Numbered from the stretch's first letter, positions 7,603-15,702 are shown. The stretch is DNA of 18,019 nt from DATJGF01 sp035495315 (GCA_035495315.1 DATJGF010000094.1:1-18019), one strand, 5' to 3'. Numbers and translations: made by a program. Notes: generated by a model from the letters alone, not told the origin.

Positions 7603-9914
7603 GAACTACCCTTTTTGCTTTTCTTCTTGGGCTAGCCCTGAGTGCGCGAGCGCAGACTCCGCCAGTGTTTCAGGACACACCGGACGATACAACTAACCGC
7701 GATCAGCGGCTCGAAGAGGCATTGCGCCGGGCGTTGGCGGGCGACACCAACGTCGTCGTTAGCCAAAGCGCACCAGCGACAGGCCCGGCCACGAACGCAA
7801 TTGCGCCTGCGGTCTCGACGGCCGCTCCCAGTTTGCCACCATTGCCTGCACGCCCAACGGTCCGCGGTCCAGCCACCAACAACGCCGCGGCAACCAGCAA
7901 CCCACTCGTTCCTGTTCCATCATTCCCTGTGCCAGGACCATCGACCCAAACCAATACTGCCACTATTGCATTCAGTCCCGCCACAAATGCGGCGCCCGAT
8001 GAGACTTTGCCCGCCGGCACCATCAATTTTCCCGCGACCGACCTGAATCAGGTCCTGCAGATCTACGCCGAACTTGTCGGGCGCACCGTTTTGCGTCCAA
8101 GTTCCTTGCCCGCGCCCCAGATCACGTTGAAGACACAAACACCGCTCTCGCGCCATGAGGCGATCCAGGCGTTTGATGCCGTGCTAGCCCTCAATGGCAT
8201 CTCGGTGGTGAACGTCGGAGACAAGTTCGTCAAGGTCGTGCCCGCTGCTCAGGCGGGACAAGTAGGAGCTCCTTTCAGCCACGAAAAGCCGGATCTGCTG
8301 CCCGAATTGGGCCAGTTCGTCACAACCGTAATCCAAACGACCAATGTCAAACCGACCGACGTGGTGCAGGCCTTGACTCCATTTGCGACGGCAGGTTTGG
8401 CCAACGGAATTCTCCCCATCGATACGAGTCAGATCCTGGTGCTGCGGGACTACAGCGAGAATGTGAAGCGCATGCTCGAGATGATTAAAAAAATTGATGT
8501 CGCAGTCCCACCGGAATTCACTCAGGAAGTGATTCCGATTAAGTACGCCTTGGCGGGAGATATTGCCAATGCTTTGAACAGCTTGAGTAGTGGCGGCGGT
8601 GGGACCTCGATCGGGACCGGTGGTGGGGCAGGGACAACCGGTGGACTCGGTCGAGGCGGCTATGGAGGAGGGATGCGCGGCGGCGGCATGGGCGGATACG
8701 GCGGATACGGCCGGAGCGGCTATGGAGGCGCCGGCGGATATGGTGGTTACGGCGGATACGGTGGAACGACCCCTTATGGTAGCATGAGTCCGATGGCGGT
8801 TGGCCAGCCGACGCCGGCACAGCCTGGAGCACAAGGCAGCAGCTTCACGCAACGACTACAGAACATCATTCAAAAAGCCTCCCAAGCTGGCGAATTCCAG
8901 GTGCTGGGCCAAACCAAAATTATCGCGGATGAACGGACCAATTCCCTTCTGATCTTTGCGTCGCGCGACGACATGAAGGTCATCAAGGATATCGTTAATA
9001 AGTTGGATGTCGTCTTAGCCCAGGTACTGATCGAGGCAGTCATTATTGAAGTGTCGTTGAATACTGCCCGGGATCTCGGCATCAGCTATCTGCAGAGACA
9101 GCCTCAGCCGGGCGGAAACAGCTATTTCCAGGGCATCGGCGCCATCAACAATGACAACATCCTTTCATCTCGTAATTTCAATGTGATCAGCGCCAACACC
9201 ACGAATGCGGTCGCCTCGCTCCCCAGCGGTTTCAGCTATCTGGCCTCTCTAAATAACGACCTGGACATCACCGTAACGGCGTTGGCCTCCGATGGTCGGG
9301 CACGCATTTTGCAGCGACCGAGAATTCAGACCTCGCACGCTGTGCCGGCAACATTGTTCGTGGGTGAATCACGGCCGTATCCGCAAGGCAGCTATTACGG
9401 CGGCGGCGCCTTTGGCGGTTATTCGACAATTCAACAATTGCAAATTGGTGTTTCTCTTGAGGTGACGCCCTTGATTAATCCCGACGGCCTCGTCGTAATG
9501 GATATCCATCAACGCATCGATAGTTTCAAAGGCAACGTTACCATCCAGGGTGTCGGCGATGTGCCGGTCACCAGTGAAAAGGACGCCTCAGCAAAAGTCG
9601 CTGTGCGCGACCACGATACCATCATGCTCGGCGGTTTGATTGAAACTTCCAAAAATACCAACAACTCCGGCGTGCCCTTCCTCAAGGATATTCCCCTGCT
9701 GGGCTTTCTTTTCCGCAGCAGCCACGCCGATGAAGCTCGCGACGAACTCATCGTCCTGATTCGTCCGACGGTCCTGCCTACGCCGGAAGTCGCCGCCCTC
9801 GCAGCGAAAACCGAAAAAGACAAAATGCCCGGCATTCGCCGCATGGAGAGGGAGATACAAAAAGAAGAAGCCGACCGCCTCAAGGCAGCGGACAAAGACG
9901 TGCCACGCAAGTAA
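7599..9914 (+). CDS. gspD: GspD/PilQ-type outer-membrane secretin
   Basis: This 771-residue exported protein forms the outer-membrane gate of a type II secretion or type IV pilus machine. A signal peptide (about 1-18, cut after SARA) is followed by a Pro/Thr/Asn/Ala-rich linker to about 135. An N0-like domain (about 138-216) and a first N/KH-type domain (about 235-302) come next. A second N domain (about 305-475) is split by a Gly/Tyr-rich insert at about 331-395. The secretin core (about 475-730) contains VPVTSEKDASAKVAVRD, TIMLGGLI and the diagnostic GVPFLKDIPLLGFLFRSS at 691-708, then ELIVLIRPTVL. A charged tail (about 735-771) may be a pilotin- or S-domain-like end. The GTG start at 7599 overlaps the upstream TGA, and no ribosome site is visible, so translation is probably coupled. 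No cysteine follows the signal, so it does not look like a lipoprotein. Confidence 0.95.
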   Translation: MRTTLFAFLLGLALSARAQTPPVFQDTPDDTTNRDQRLEEALRRALAGDTNVVVSQSAPATGPATNAIAPAVSTAAPSLPPLPARPTVRGPATNNAAATSNPLVPVPSFPVPGPSTQTNTATIAFSPATNAAPDETLPAGTINFPATDLNQVLQIYAELVGRTVLRPSSLPAPQITLKTQTPLSRHEAIQAFDAVLALNGISVVNVGDKFVKVVPAAQAGQVGAPFSHEKPDLLPELGQFVTTVIQTTNVKPTDVVQALTPFATAGLANGILPIDTSQILVLRDYSENVKRMLEMIKKIDVAVPPEFTQEVIPIKYALAGDIANALNSLSSGGGGTSIGTGGGAGTTGGLGRGGYGGGMRGGGMGGYGGYGRSGYGGAGGYGGYGGYGGTTPYGSMSPMAVGQPTPAQPGAQGSSFTQRLQNIIQKASQAGEFQVLGQTKIIADERTNSLLIFASRDDMKVIKDIVNKLDVVLAQVLIEAVIIEVSLNTARDLGISYLQRQPQPGGNSYFQGIGAINNDNILSSRNFNVISANTTNAVASLPSGFSYLASLNNDLDITVTALASDGRARILQRPRIQTSHAVPATLFVGESRPYPQGSYYGGGAFGGYSTIQQLQIGVSLEVTPLINPDGLVVMDIHQRIDSFKGNVTIQGVGDVPVTSEKDASAKVAVRDHDTIMLGGLIETSKNTNNSGVPFLKDIPLLGFLFRSSHADEARDELIVLIRPTVLPTPEVAALAAKTEKDKMPGIRRMEREIQKEEADRLKAADKDVPRK
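8580..8765 (+). repeat. Gly/Tyr-rich coding repeat inside the secretin gene
   Basis: The DNA is an imperfect tandem of GGCGGATAC/GGCGGCTAT-type 9-mers, clearest at about 8691-8763. It encodes repeated GGY and GYGG units within the second periplasmic N domain. The repeat keeps frame and contains almost no charged residues. It would form a flexible loop lining or surrounding the periplasmic vestibule. Confidence 0.8.
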
Positions 9915-9971
9915 TCGCTCGTCAGAACATAACCTCTCCTGAACTCGCTTTGACACGCGCACTCACCAATC

Positions 9972-10104
9972 GTAGCGCAGAGTTTTACTCTGCTGTATCG
10001 CAGGTTTCCAACTTGCAAGCGGGTCAATTCTCAAATGCGGTTCGTGAGTGGCCAGCCTGGCAGAGTGGAACTCTGCGGTACAGCAGAGTGAAACTCTGCG
10101 CTAC
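9972..10104. repeat. four-hairpin dyad element, copy 1
   Basis: Four short hairpins lie in this 133-nt element between the secretin gene and the beta-helix gene. They are 9977-9993 (loop TTT), 10000-10016 (loop TCC, one G-T pair), 10060-10076 (loop GGA) and 10083-10099 (loop GAA). Each has a 7-bp stem and a 3-nt loop, and three share the stem GCAGAGT/ACTCTGC. The outer arms 9971-9997 and 10079-10105 are inverted copies with one mismatch in 27. Gaps between paired hairpins are 6 nt. The element ends 4-5 nt before the ATG at 10109. It shares its plan, but not its stems, with the element at 16239-16369. Confidence 0.85.
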
Positions 10105-10108
10105 GATT

Positions 10109-11920
10109 ATGCCGATCGCATTGCGTTATTGCGGACTCTTTTGTGTGCTTCTCTCATTAATCGGCTCGGCGCGAGGCGCGGTCGCCGTCGTTGCCGGTTG
10201 CACCGAGCAAGCTTTTACCAATGCAGTGGCCGCTGGCGATACCGTCAGTTTCACCAATGATTGTACTATTACCCTTACCGGCCCGGTGCAGATTAGCGGG
10301 AATACGACAATTGATGCCGCCGGGCATACGGTCACGATTAGTGGCGGGAATGCGGTTCCGTTATTCAACGTAAAGGGGACACTCAATTTGCTGGGTCTAA
10401 CTTTAGCCGATGGCAAGAACCAGCAAGGTGGGGCTGTGTACGTCAACTCAGGTGCAACAGCGATTGCAAACAATTGCACCTTTCTGGGCAACAGCGCAAT
10501 CGGCACGAATGGCACTGCAGGCTCAAATGGCTCGGACAACCCGGACGGAAGCGGAGGAAATGGTGGCAGCGGCACCGCAGGTACTGCCGGGTTGGGGGGG
10601 GCGATTTACAATCTCGGTGATATCGCCCTTTGGAATTGCGTTCTCGTTACCAATACCGCCACCGGAGGCAACGGGGGTACTGGCGGGGGCGGAGGAGACG
10701 GCGGCGGCTCATTAGGCCAGGGCGGAAACGGAGGCAACGGCGGTGCGGGCGGTTTCGGACAAGGTGGTGCCGTTTACAACCTGGGCAATCTCAGTTTGTT
10801 TAATTGTACGCTCTCAAACAACATCGCCACCGGTGGAACCGGCGGGAAAGGCGGCACAAACGGAAACGCCCTTTTCCCAGGTTTAATCGGCAAAGGCGGT
10901 GCTGGCGCAACGGGGGCTGGTGGCGCAGTTTTTAATGCGCGCAACACCACAATTTTAGGGTGCACGTTTTCAGCTAACAGTGCCAAGGGCGGCGCCAGTG
11001 CTGCCGGGGGAAACCGATCGAATGGAATCGGCACTGACGGTTTACCAGGCGGTGATGCCGCCGGCGGAGCCCTCAGCAGCGTTTGGTGGGGCGCTATCAC
11101 GAATTGTACGTTCTACAGCAACACGGTTGCGGGCGGCACGGGCGGCAACGGAGGTGATGGCACAGGCACTGCCTCCACGGCCGGGACCGGCGGCAATGGT
11201 GGGAACGGCTTCGGCGGCGGTATTGAAAATGAGCTGACCTTAACTGTGGTGAATTGTACGCTCTCAACCTGCAGTGCGGTTGGCGGCACCAACGGAGTGG
11301 CCGGCAGTGGGATTTTTAATGGTTCCAACGGCAATCCGGGGCAGGCGCGAGGCGGAAACATCTCCGGGGTCGCAGGAACGTTGATGCTGGCGAATTCCAT
11401 TTTAACCGCCAGTCCTTCGGGCGGCAACGGCTACGGTTTCGTCACTGATAAAGGTTACAACATCAGTTCGGATTCGACTCTCAACTTGAGCGGCACGAGT
11501 AAGAGTAACAAGGCGCCAAAACTTGTGGCATTGGCCAACAACGGCGGCTCGACCTTGACAATGGCGCTGCAAACCGGAAGTCCTGCCCTTAACATAATCC
11601 CGCGGGACCACGGTGGTTTTCCAGCAACTGACCAACGGGGAATTGAGCGCCCGCAAGGGGCAGGAGCAGACGCAGGTGCTTTTGAAGTCATGACGGCGGT
11701 CGAATCGTTCCGCATCCAGCCGCCAACGCTGGTTTCCAATAGTATTGTGATTGTCTTTCCGACGTCGACGAATTTAACATATATCCTGCAGTACAAAAAT
11801 GATCTGACGGATACGAACTGGACCGGCTTAAACACCAATACGGGAACGGGAAATCTAATCACCAACCAGGATTCGACAACCACCCAAACAAGCCGGTTCT
11901 ATCGGGTTCAGGCCAAATAG
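10109..11920 (+). CDS. exported glycine-rich beta-helix protein with choice-of-anchor Q motif
   Basis: The 603-residue protein starts at the ATG at 10109, which begins a signal peptide (about 1-24, hydrophobic core then SARGA). In-frame sequence further upstream is repeat DNA and is excluded. Residues about 30-490 look like a right-handed parallel beta-helix: six turns carry an NCTF/NCTL-type strand near residues 122, 176, 232, 285, 332 and 382. Between turns sit long GGNGG/GGTGG loops, giving a PE-PGRS-like composition. DQRGIERP...GADAGAFE near 508-526 is the choice-of-anchor Q signature. The C-terminal stretch (about 535-603), with YILQYKNDLTDTNW and ending SRFYRVQAK, resembles a small beta domain common at the ends of Verrucomicrobia exported proteins. 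It is probably surface-located or secreted; no catalytic residues can be named. It lies downstream of the secretin gene, making it a candidate substrate, but this is inference. The next gene starts 2 nt after the stop. Confidence 0.8.
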   Translation: MPIALRYCGLFCVLLSLIGSARGAVAVVAGCTEQAFTNAVAAGDTVSFTNDCTITLTGPVQISGNTTIDAAGHTVTISGGNAVPLFNVKGTLNLLGLTLADGKNQQGGAVYVNSGATAIANNCTFLGNSAIGTNGTAGSNGSDNPDGSGGNGGSGTAGTAGLGGAIYNLGDIALWNCVLVTNTATGGNGGTGGGGGDGGGSLGQGGNGGNGGAGGFGQGGAVYNLGNLSLFNCTLSNNIATGGTGGKGGTNGNALFPGLIGKGGAGATGAGGAVFNARNTTILGCTFSANSAKGGASAAGGNRSNGIGTDGLPGGDAAGGALSSVWWGAITNCTFYSNTVAGGTGGNGGDGTGTASTAGTGGNGGNGFGGGIENELTLTVVNCTLSTCSAVGGTNGVAGSGIFNGSNGNPGQARGGNISGVAGTLMLANSILTASPSGGNGYGFVTDKGYNISSDSTLNLSGTSKSNKAPKLVALANNGGSTLTMALQTGSPALNIIPRDHGGFPATDQRGIERPQGAGADAGAFEVMTAVESFRIQPPTLVSNSIVIVFPTSTNLTYILQYKNDLTDTNWTGLNTNTGTGNLITNQDSTTTQTSRFYRVQAK

Positions 11921-11922
11921 GA

Positions 11923-12762
11923 ATGCATAAGGTCGTTGCTAAAAAGAAGCTCAGCCCGAACGTCACCAGGCTCGATGTAGAAGCCCCAAGAATTTCTCAG
12001 ATCCGTCAACCGGGCCAATTCGTCATTGTGCGCCTCGGTGAAGGAGCCGAGCGCATTCCCTTGACGATCGCCGATGCAGATCCAGCCGCCGGGACAATTG
12101 CGCTGGTGATTCAGGCGGTGGGAAAGAGCACAATGGATCTCGTCGCGCTCGAGCCAGGCGATGCGATAGCGGATATCGCCGGACCCCTGGGCAAACCGAC
12201 CGAACTGATCAGTTCCGGACGAGCACTTTGCATCGGCGGCGGCGTGGGGACGGCGGTGGTACATCCAATCGCTCAAGGTTTACAGCGGTTGGGAGTTTCC
12301 GTCGTAAGCATCATTGGCGGGCGCTCAAAGGAATGGGTCATTTTCGAAACAGAACTGCGACAGTTGGGCGAGATCGTTGTGTGCACCGATGACGGCAGTT
12401 ACGGCCGTAAAGGCTTTGTGACGGATGCTGCTAAAGATGTCTTGGCCGCCGGCGGCATCCAAATCGTCTACGCTGTCGGTCCGGTGCCAATGATGCGTTC
12501 GGTGGTGAACCTGACCAAGCCGCTGGGCGTGCACACGATCGTCTCGCTGAATCCCATCATGGTTGATGGCACCGGCATGTGCGGTGGCTGCCGCGTCGCG
12601 GTCGACGGCCAAACGCTCTTTGCCTGTGTCGACGGTCCAGAATTCGACGGGCACCTCGTCGATTTTGATCTCCTGATGGATCGCTTGAGCACTTACCGCG
12701 CCTTCGAGCAGGAGTCGCTCAAGTCCTGTGAGGAAGACCATTGCAAGATAGGACTGCACTGA
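11923..12762 (+). CDS. nfnA: NfnA-like subunit: sulfide/dihydroorotate dehydrogenase-type FAD/NAD-binding protein
   Basis: This 279-residue cytoplasmic flavoprotein is the small subunit of NADH-dependent ferredoxin:NADP oxidoreductase (Nfn), which links NADPH oxidation to reduction of NAD and ferredoxin. An FAD-binding barrel (about 1-98) carries RIPLTIAD at 44-51. An NAD-binding domain follows, with CIGGGVGTAVVHP at 103-115 and YAVGPVPMM at 183-191. The end binds a [2Fe-2S] cluster through C220, C223 and C235, preceded by D215. An Asp-plus-three-Cys ligand set is known for Pyrococcus sulfide dehydrogenase SudB and for NfnA, and the spacing here fits. PyrK is the close alternative, but the neighbour is NfnB rather than PyrD. 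The ATG follows the upstream stop by 2 nt, with AGGA directly against the start, so translation may depend on the upstream gene. Confidence 0.85.
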   Translation: MHKVVAKKKLSPNVTRLDVEAPRISQIRQPGQFVIVRLGEGAERIPLTIADADPAAGTIALVIQAVGKSTMDLVALEPGDAIADIAGPLGKPTELISSGRALCIGGGVGTAVVHPIAQGLQRLGVSVVSIIGGRSKEWVIFETELRQLGEIVVCTDDGSYGRKGFVTDAAKDVLAAGGIQIVYAVGPVPMMRSVVNLTKPLGVHTIVSLNPIMVDGTGMCGGCRVAVDGQTLFACVDGPEFDGHLVDFDLLMDRLSTYRAFEQESLKSCEEDHCKIGLH

Positions 12763-12771
12763 GGGGTTCGC

Positions 12772-14187
12772 GTGCCGACCAAACTTTCGACCAAACAACG
12801 GCTGCAAATCGAGCGGCAGAAGATGTCGGAACAGGAGCCGCTCATCCGGAACGCCAATTTCGACGAGGTGAATCTTGGATTGCCGGAGAAGGTCGCATTG
12901 TTGGAAGCGGAACGATGCCTGCAATGCAAAGATCCCAAATGCGTCGCTGGCTGTCCGGTGATGGTAAACATCCCGCGGTTCATCGAGCTGCTCTCACAGG
13001 GCAATTTGCCCGGAGCAGCCCGATCTTTGTTGAGTGATAATGCTCTGCCGGCGGTGACCGGCCGAGTTTGTCCTCAGGAAACCCAATGCGAGGTCGAGTG
13101 CATCCGCGGCCATAAAGGGTTGCCCGTGGCGATTGGATACCTCGAGCGCTATGTCGGCGATTGGGCGCGCGGTCAGAGCGGCTCCGAGGACTTGACAGTC
13201 GCGCCGCCCAGCGGAAAAAAAGTGGCTGTCGTCGGTTCCGGTCCGGGAGGACTTACCGCAGCGGGTGAACTGGTTAAGTTCGGGCATTCGGTCACCGTCT
13301 TTGAAGCCTTGCACAAACCGGGTGGCGTGCTGGTTTATGGAATTCCCGAGTTCCGGTTGCCAAAAAAAATCGTCGAAGCGGAGGTCGCTCGTCTCGAAAA
13401 GGCGGGAGTCAAAATCGTCTGCAACACGGTGATTGGGCGGACCTACACCTTGCAGGAACTGCGCGACCAGTTTGACGCGGTATTTGTCGCCAATGGTGCC
13501 GGCTTGCCGGTCTTCATGAATGTGCCCGGTGAAAACCTGAAGGGCGTCTATTCCGCCAACGAGTATCTGACGCGAGTTAACTTAATGGCGGCGTATCAAT
13601 TTCCGCGCAGCGACACGCCGGTTCTAAAAGGCAAACGCATCGCTACGGTCGGCGGCGGGAACGTCGCGATGGACTCTGCGCGCACGGCAAAACGGATGGG
13701 CGCCGATGCATCAATCATTGTGTACCGCCGCACCCGCAAAGAGATCCCTGCCCGAGCAGAGGAACTCCATCATGCCGAGGAGGAAGGGATTGAGTTCGAG
13801 TTTCTCGTCGCACCAATGGAGGTCGTCGGCAATGAGAAGCGTTGGGTTACGGGGCTGAAGTGCGTCCGCATGCAACTAGGCGAGCCCGATTCTTCCGGAC
13901 GCGCGCGCCCGGTTCCAGTCCCAGACTCCGAGTTTGTAATCCCTTGCGATATGGTGGTCGTCGCGATCGGCACACGCGCCAATCCGCTTCTCACCGCGAC
14001 TTGCCCCGACTTAAAACTCAATAAATGGGGTAATATCATCGTCGACGAGCAGGGCATGACGAGTCTGCCGGGAGTCTTTGCGGGTGGTGATATTGTTCGC
14101 GGCGCGGCGACAGTGATCCTGGCAATGGGCGACGGCAAACGCGCCGGCAAAGCCATTCACGACTATCTCACACGCGCTGCCCGCTAG
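12772..14187 (+). CDS. nfnB: NfnB-like subunit: GltD/SudA-type FAD-dependent pyridine nucleotide oxidoreductase
   Basis: The 471-residue protein starts at GTG 12772, with AGGGG at 12762-12766 as a good ribosome site. An N-terminal dicluster domain binds two [4Fe-4S] clusters through C49, C52, C57 and C61 and through C100, C106 and C110. E103, in the CPQE segment, sits where Nfn proteins are reported to use a glutamate ligand. The FAD fold has GSGPGG at 155-160 and the NAD(P) fold GGGNVAMD at 294-301. The C-terminal FAD segment has FAGGDIVRGAATVILAMGDG at about 436-455. The protein resembles the small subunit of glutamate synthase, often labelled GltA or GltD, but no large glutamate synthase subunit is near. 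The nfnA-type gene 9 bp upstream makes Nfn the better call. Length is normal. Activity as a bifurcating enzyme is inferred from the pair. Confidence 0.88.
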   Translation: MPTKLSTKQRLQIERQKMSEQEPLIRNANFDEVNLGLPEKVALLEAERCLQCKDPKCVAGCPVMVNIPRFIELLSQGNLPGAARSLLSDNALPAVTGRVCPQETQCEVECIRGHKGLPVAIGYLERYVGDWARGQSGSEDLTVAPPSGKKVAVVGSGPGGLTAAGELVKFGHSVTVFEALHKPGGVLVYGIPEFRLPKKIVEAEVARLEKAGVKIVCNTVIGRTYTLQELRDQFDAVFVANGAGLPVFMNVPGENLKGVYSANEYLTRVNLMAAYQFPRSDTPVLKGKRIATVGGGNVAMDSARTAKRMGADASIIVYRRTRKEIPARAEELHHAEEEGIEFEFLVAPMEVVGNEKRWVTGLKCVRMQLGEPDSSGRARPVPVPDSEFVIPCDMVVVAIGTRANPLLTATCPDLKLNKWGNIIVDEQGMTSLPGVFAGGDIVRGAATVILAMGDGKRAGKAIHDYLTRAAR

Positions 14188-14406
14188 ATAAATTCTCCTC
14201 TGCTGAGCGTTCTCTGCAGCGCAAATCGTGAGAATGCAGCAATTCGAGAAAGATTTTGTGCGTGCTTGAGAATTGCTTTCTCAGCATTTTTCGCGTCTCT
14301 GCGGTTTATCGGGGTCCTTGGACGCAACAAAACCGCAGAGACGCGAAAAACTCAACGGCCGCGGTTTTCCTCGTGTTTCGGTGCTTCCCCAGCTAAGTTT
14401 TTGCTC
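14188..14406. repeat. gap with a perfect 21-bp inverted repeat upstream of hemL
   Basis: The segment 14287-14307 is the exact reverse complement of 14330-14350, with a 22-nt loop. The core word is CGCGTCTCTGCGG on one strand. No T-tract follows, so it does not look like a standard Rho-independent terminator for nfnB. A frame runs from 14266 into hemL through the repeat, but it adds no family sequence and is excluded. No clear promoter or ribosome site was seen ahead of the hemL ATG. Confidence 0.75.
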
Positions 14407-15693
14407 ATGATTTCGCGGACGAAGTCCGAACAATTATTCGCTGAAGCCCTGAACTACATCCCCGGCGGCGTCAACTCCCCGGTCCGTGCCTTTCGCGCCG
14501 TCGGCGGACATCCCTTCTTCGTTAATAAAGCCAAAGGCGCCCACATTTGGGACGTCGACGGCAACGATTACATCGATTACGTCGGCACCTGGGGGCCCGC
14601 AATTCTGGGGCATGCGCATCCAAAGATCATTCAGGCGGTGCAAGCCGCCGCGGTCAACGGGACAAGCTTCGGGATTCCAAACCCGTTCGAAGTGAAGATG
14701 GCAAAGTTGATCTGCGCGATGGTGCCGAGCGTGCAAAAGGTCCGGATGTGCAATTCCGGGACGGAAGCAACGATGTCAGCGATCCGGTTGGCCCGCGGTT
14801 TCACGAGACGCGACAAAATCATCAAGTTCGACGGATGCTATCATGGTCACGCCGATTCGCTGCTGGTAAGGGCTGGTTCGGGTGCGCTGACCTTCGGCAA
14901 TCCCGATAGCGCGGGGGTCCCCGCCGCTTTTACCGAGCACACCATCGTGTTGCCTTACAATGACCGCGACGCCGTCTCCGCCGCCTTTGCCGCCAACAAG
15001 AATCAAATCGCCGGCATAATTCTCGAGCCCGTTCCCGGCAACGCAGGATTGTATTTGCCTACACCCGGTTACCTGGAGTTCTTGCGTGAGGTCACCCAGA
15101 CACATGGCGCGCTCTTAATCTTCGACGAGGTTATGACGGGATTCCGACTCGCCAAAGGCGGCGCACAGGAACGATTCGGCATCAAGCCCGACCTCAGCTG
15201 CTTCGGCAAAGTCATCGGCGGCGGATTGCCCGTCGGCGCCTTTGGCGGGCGTGCGGAAATAATGGATTATCTCGCGCCCCTGGGGCCGGTATATCAGGCT
15301 GGGACGCTGAGTGGAAATCCCGTGGCCATGGCAGCGGGGCTTGCCGCTCTGGAAGAACTTCTCCTTGGTGACGCCTATGCAACGCTCGAAAAGTTGGGTG
15401 CGCTGCTCGAAACAGGCATGCGTGACGCCGCAAAAGCCGCAGGTGTTCCGGTCCAGTTTAATCGCTGCGGTTCAATGTTCTGCGGCTATTTCACCGCGCA
15501 ACCGGTCCATAGCCTGGCCGACGCCATGAAGAGCGACCGCGACCGATTCAAACGCTATTTTCATGGCATGCTCGAAAACGGGGTGTATTTGGCGCCCTCT
15601 CAATTCGAAGCCGGCTTCCTCTCCACCGCTCATACTGAAGCCGAGATCGACCTGACCATCCGCGCCGCTGCTAAGGTCATGAAAAGCTTATAA
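14407..15693 (+). CDS. hemL: glutamate-1-semialdehyde 2,1-aminomutase
   Basis: The enzyme is PLP-dependent and cytoplasmic, and converts glutamate-1-semialdehyde to 5-aminolevulinate in the C5 route to haem and other tetrapyrroles. From the ATG at 14407 the protein has 428 residues, the usual family length, and begins in register with known HemL (SEQLFAEALNYIPGGVNSPVRAF). Class III aminotransferase features are present: CNSGTEATMSAIRLAR at 115-130 for phosphate binding, DGCYHGHADS at 142-151, IFDEVMTGFR at 238-247, and the PLP lysine K268 in CFGKVIGGGLPVGAFGG. YQAGTLSGNP lies at 296-305. The N-terminal extension possible upstream is repeat DNA. No Shine-Dalgarno sequence precedes the start. 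Neighbours are unrelated housekeeping genes. Confidence 0.96.
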   Translation: MISRTKSEQLFAEALNYIPGGVNSPVRAFRAVGGHPFFVNKAKGAHIWDVDGNDYIDYVGTWGPAILGHAHPKIIQAVQAAAVNGTSFGIPNPFEVKMAKLICAMVPSVQKVRMCNSGTEATMSAIRLARGFTRRDKIIKFDGCYHGHADSLLVRAGSGALTFGNPDSAGVPAAFTEHTIVLPYNDRDAVSAAFAANKNQIAGIILEPVPGNAGLYLPTPGYLEFLREVTQTHGALLIFDEVMTGFRLAKGGAQERFGIKPDLSCFGKVIGGGLPVGAFGGRAEIMDYLAPLGPVYQAGTLSGNPVAMAAGLAALEELLLGDAYATLEKLGALLETGMRDAAKAAGVPVQFNRCGSMFCGYFTAQPVHSLADAMKSDRDRFKRYFHGMLENGVYLAPSQFEAGFLSTAHTEAEIDLTIRAAAKVMKSL

Positions 15694-15702
15694 TCCTTCA
15701 AA

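Noticed and set aside
8184..8852. 222-codon minus-strand frame opposite the secretin
   Set aside because: It is Arg/His/Ala-rich and mirrors the glycine-rich repeat of the real gene; there is no recognisable domain.
9950..10108. Upstream in-frame extension of the beta-helix protein
   Set aside because: It is made almost wholly of the hairpin element, and the ATG at 10109 begins a normal signal peptide.
12325..12924. 199-codon minus-strand frame opposite nfnA and nfnB
   Set aside because: It lies opposite two strongly conserved genes and has no recognisable motif.
14287..14350. Rho-independent terminator for nfnB
   Set aside because: The stem is long enough, but the loop is 22 nt and no run of T follows on either strand beyond five bases that belong to the stem.
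14266..14406. Upstream in-frame extension of HemL
   Set aside because: It passes through the 21-bp inverted repeat and adds residues not seen in HemL; the ATG at 14407 gives the usual N terminus.
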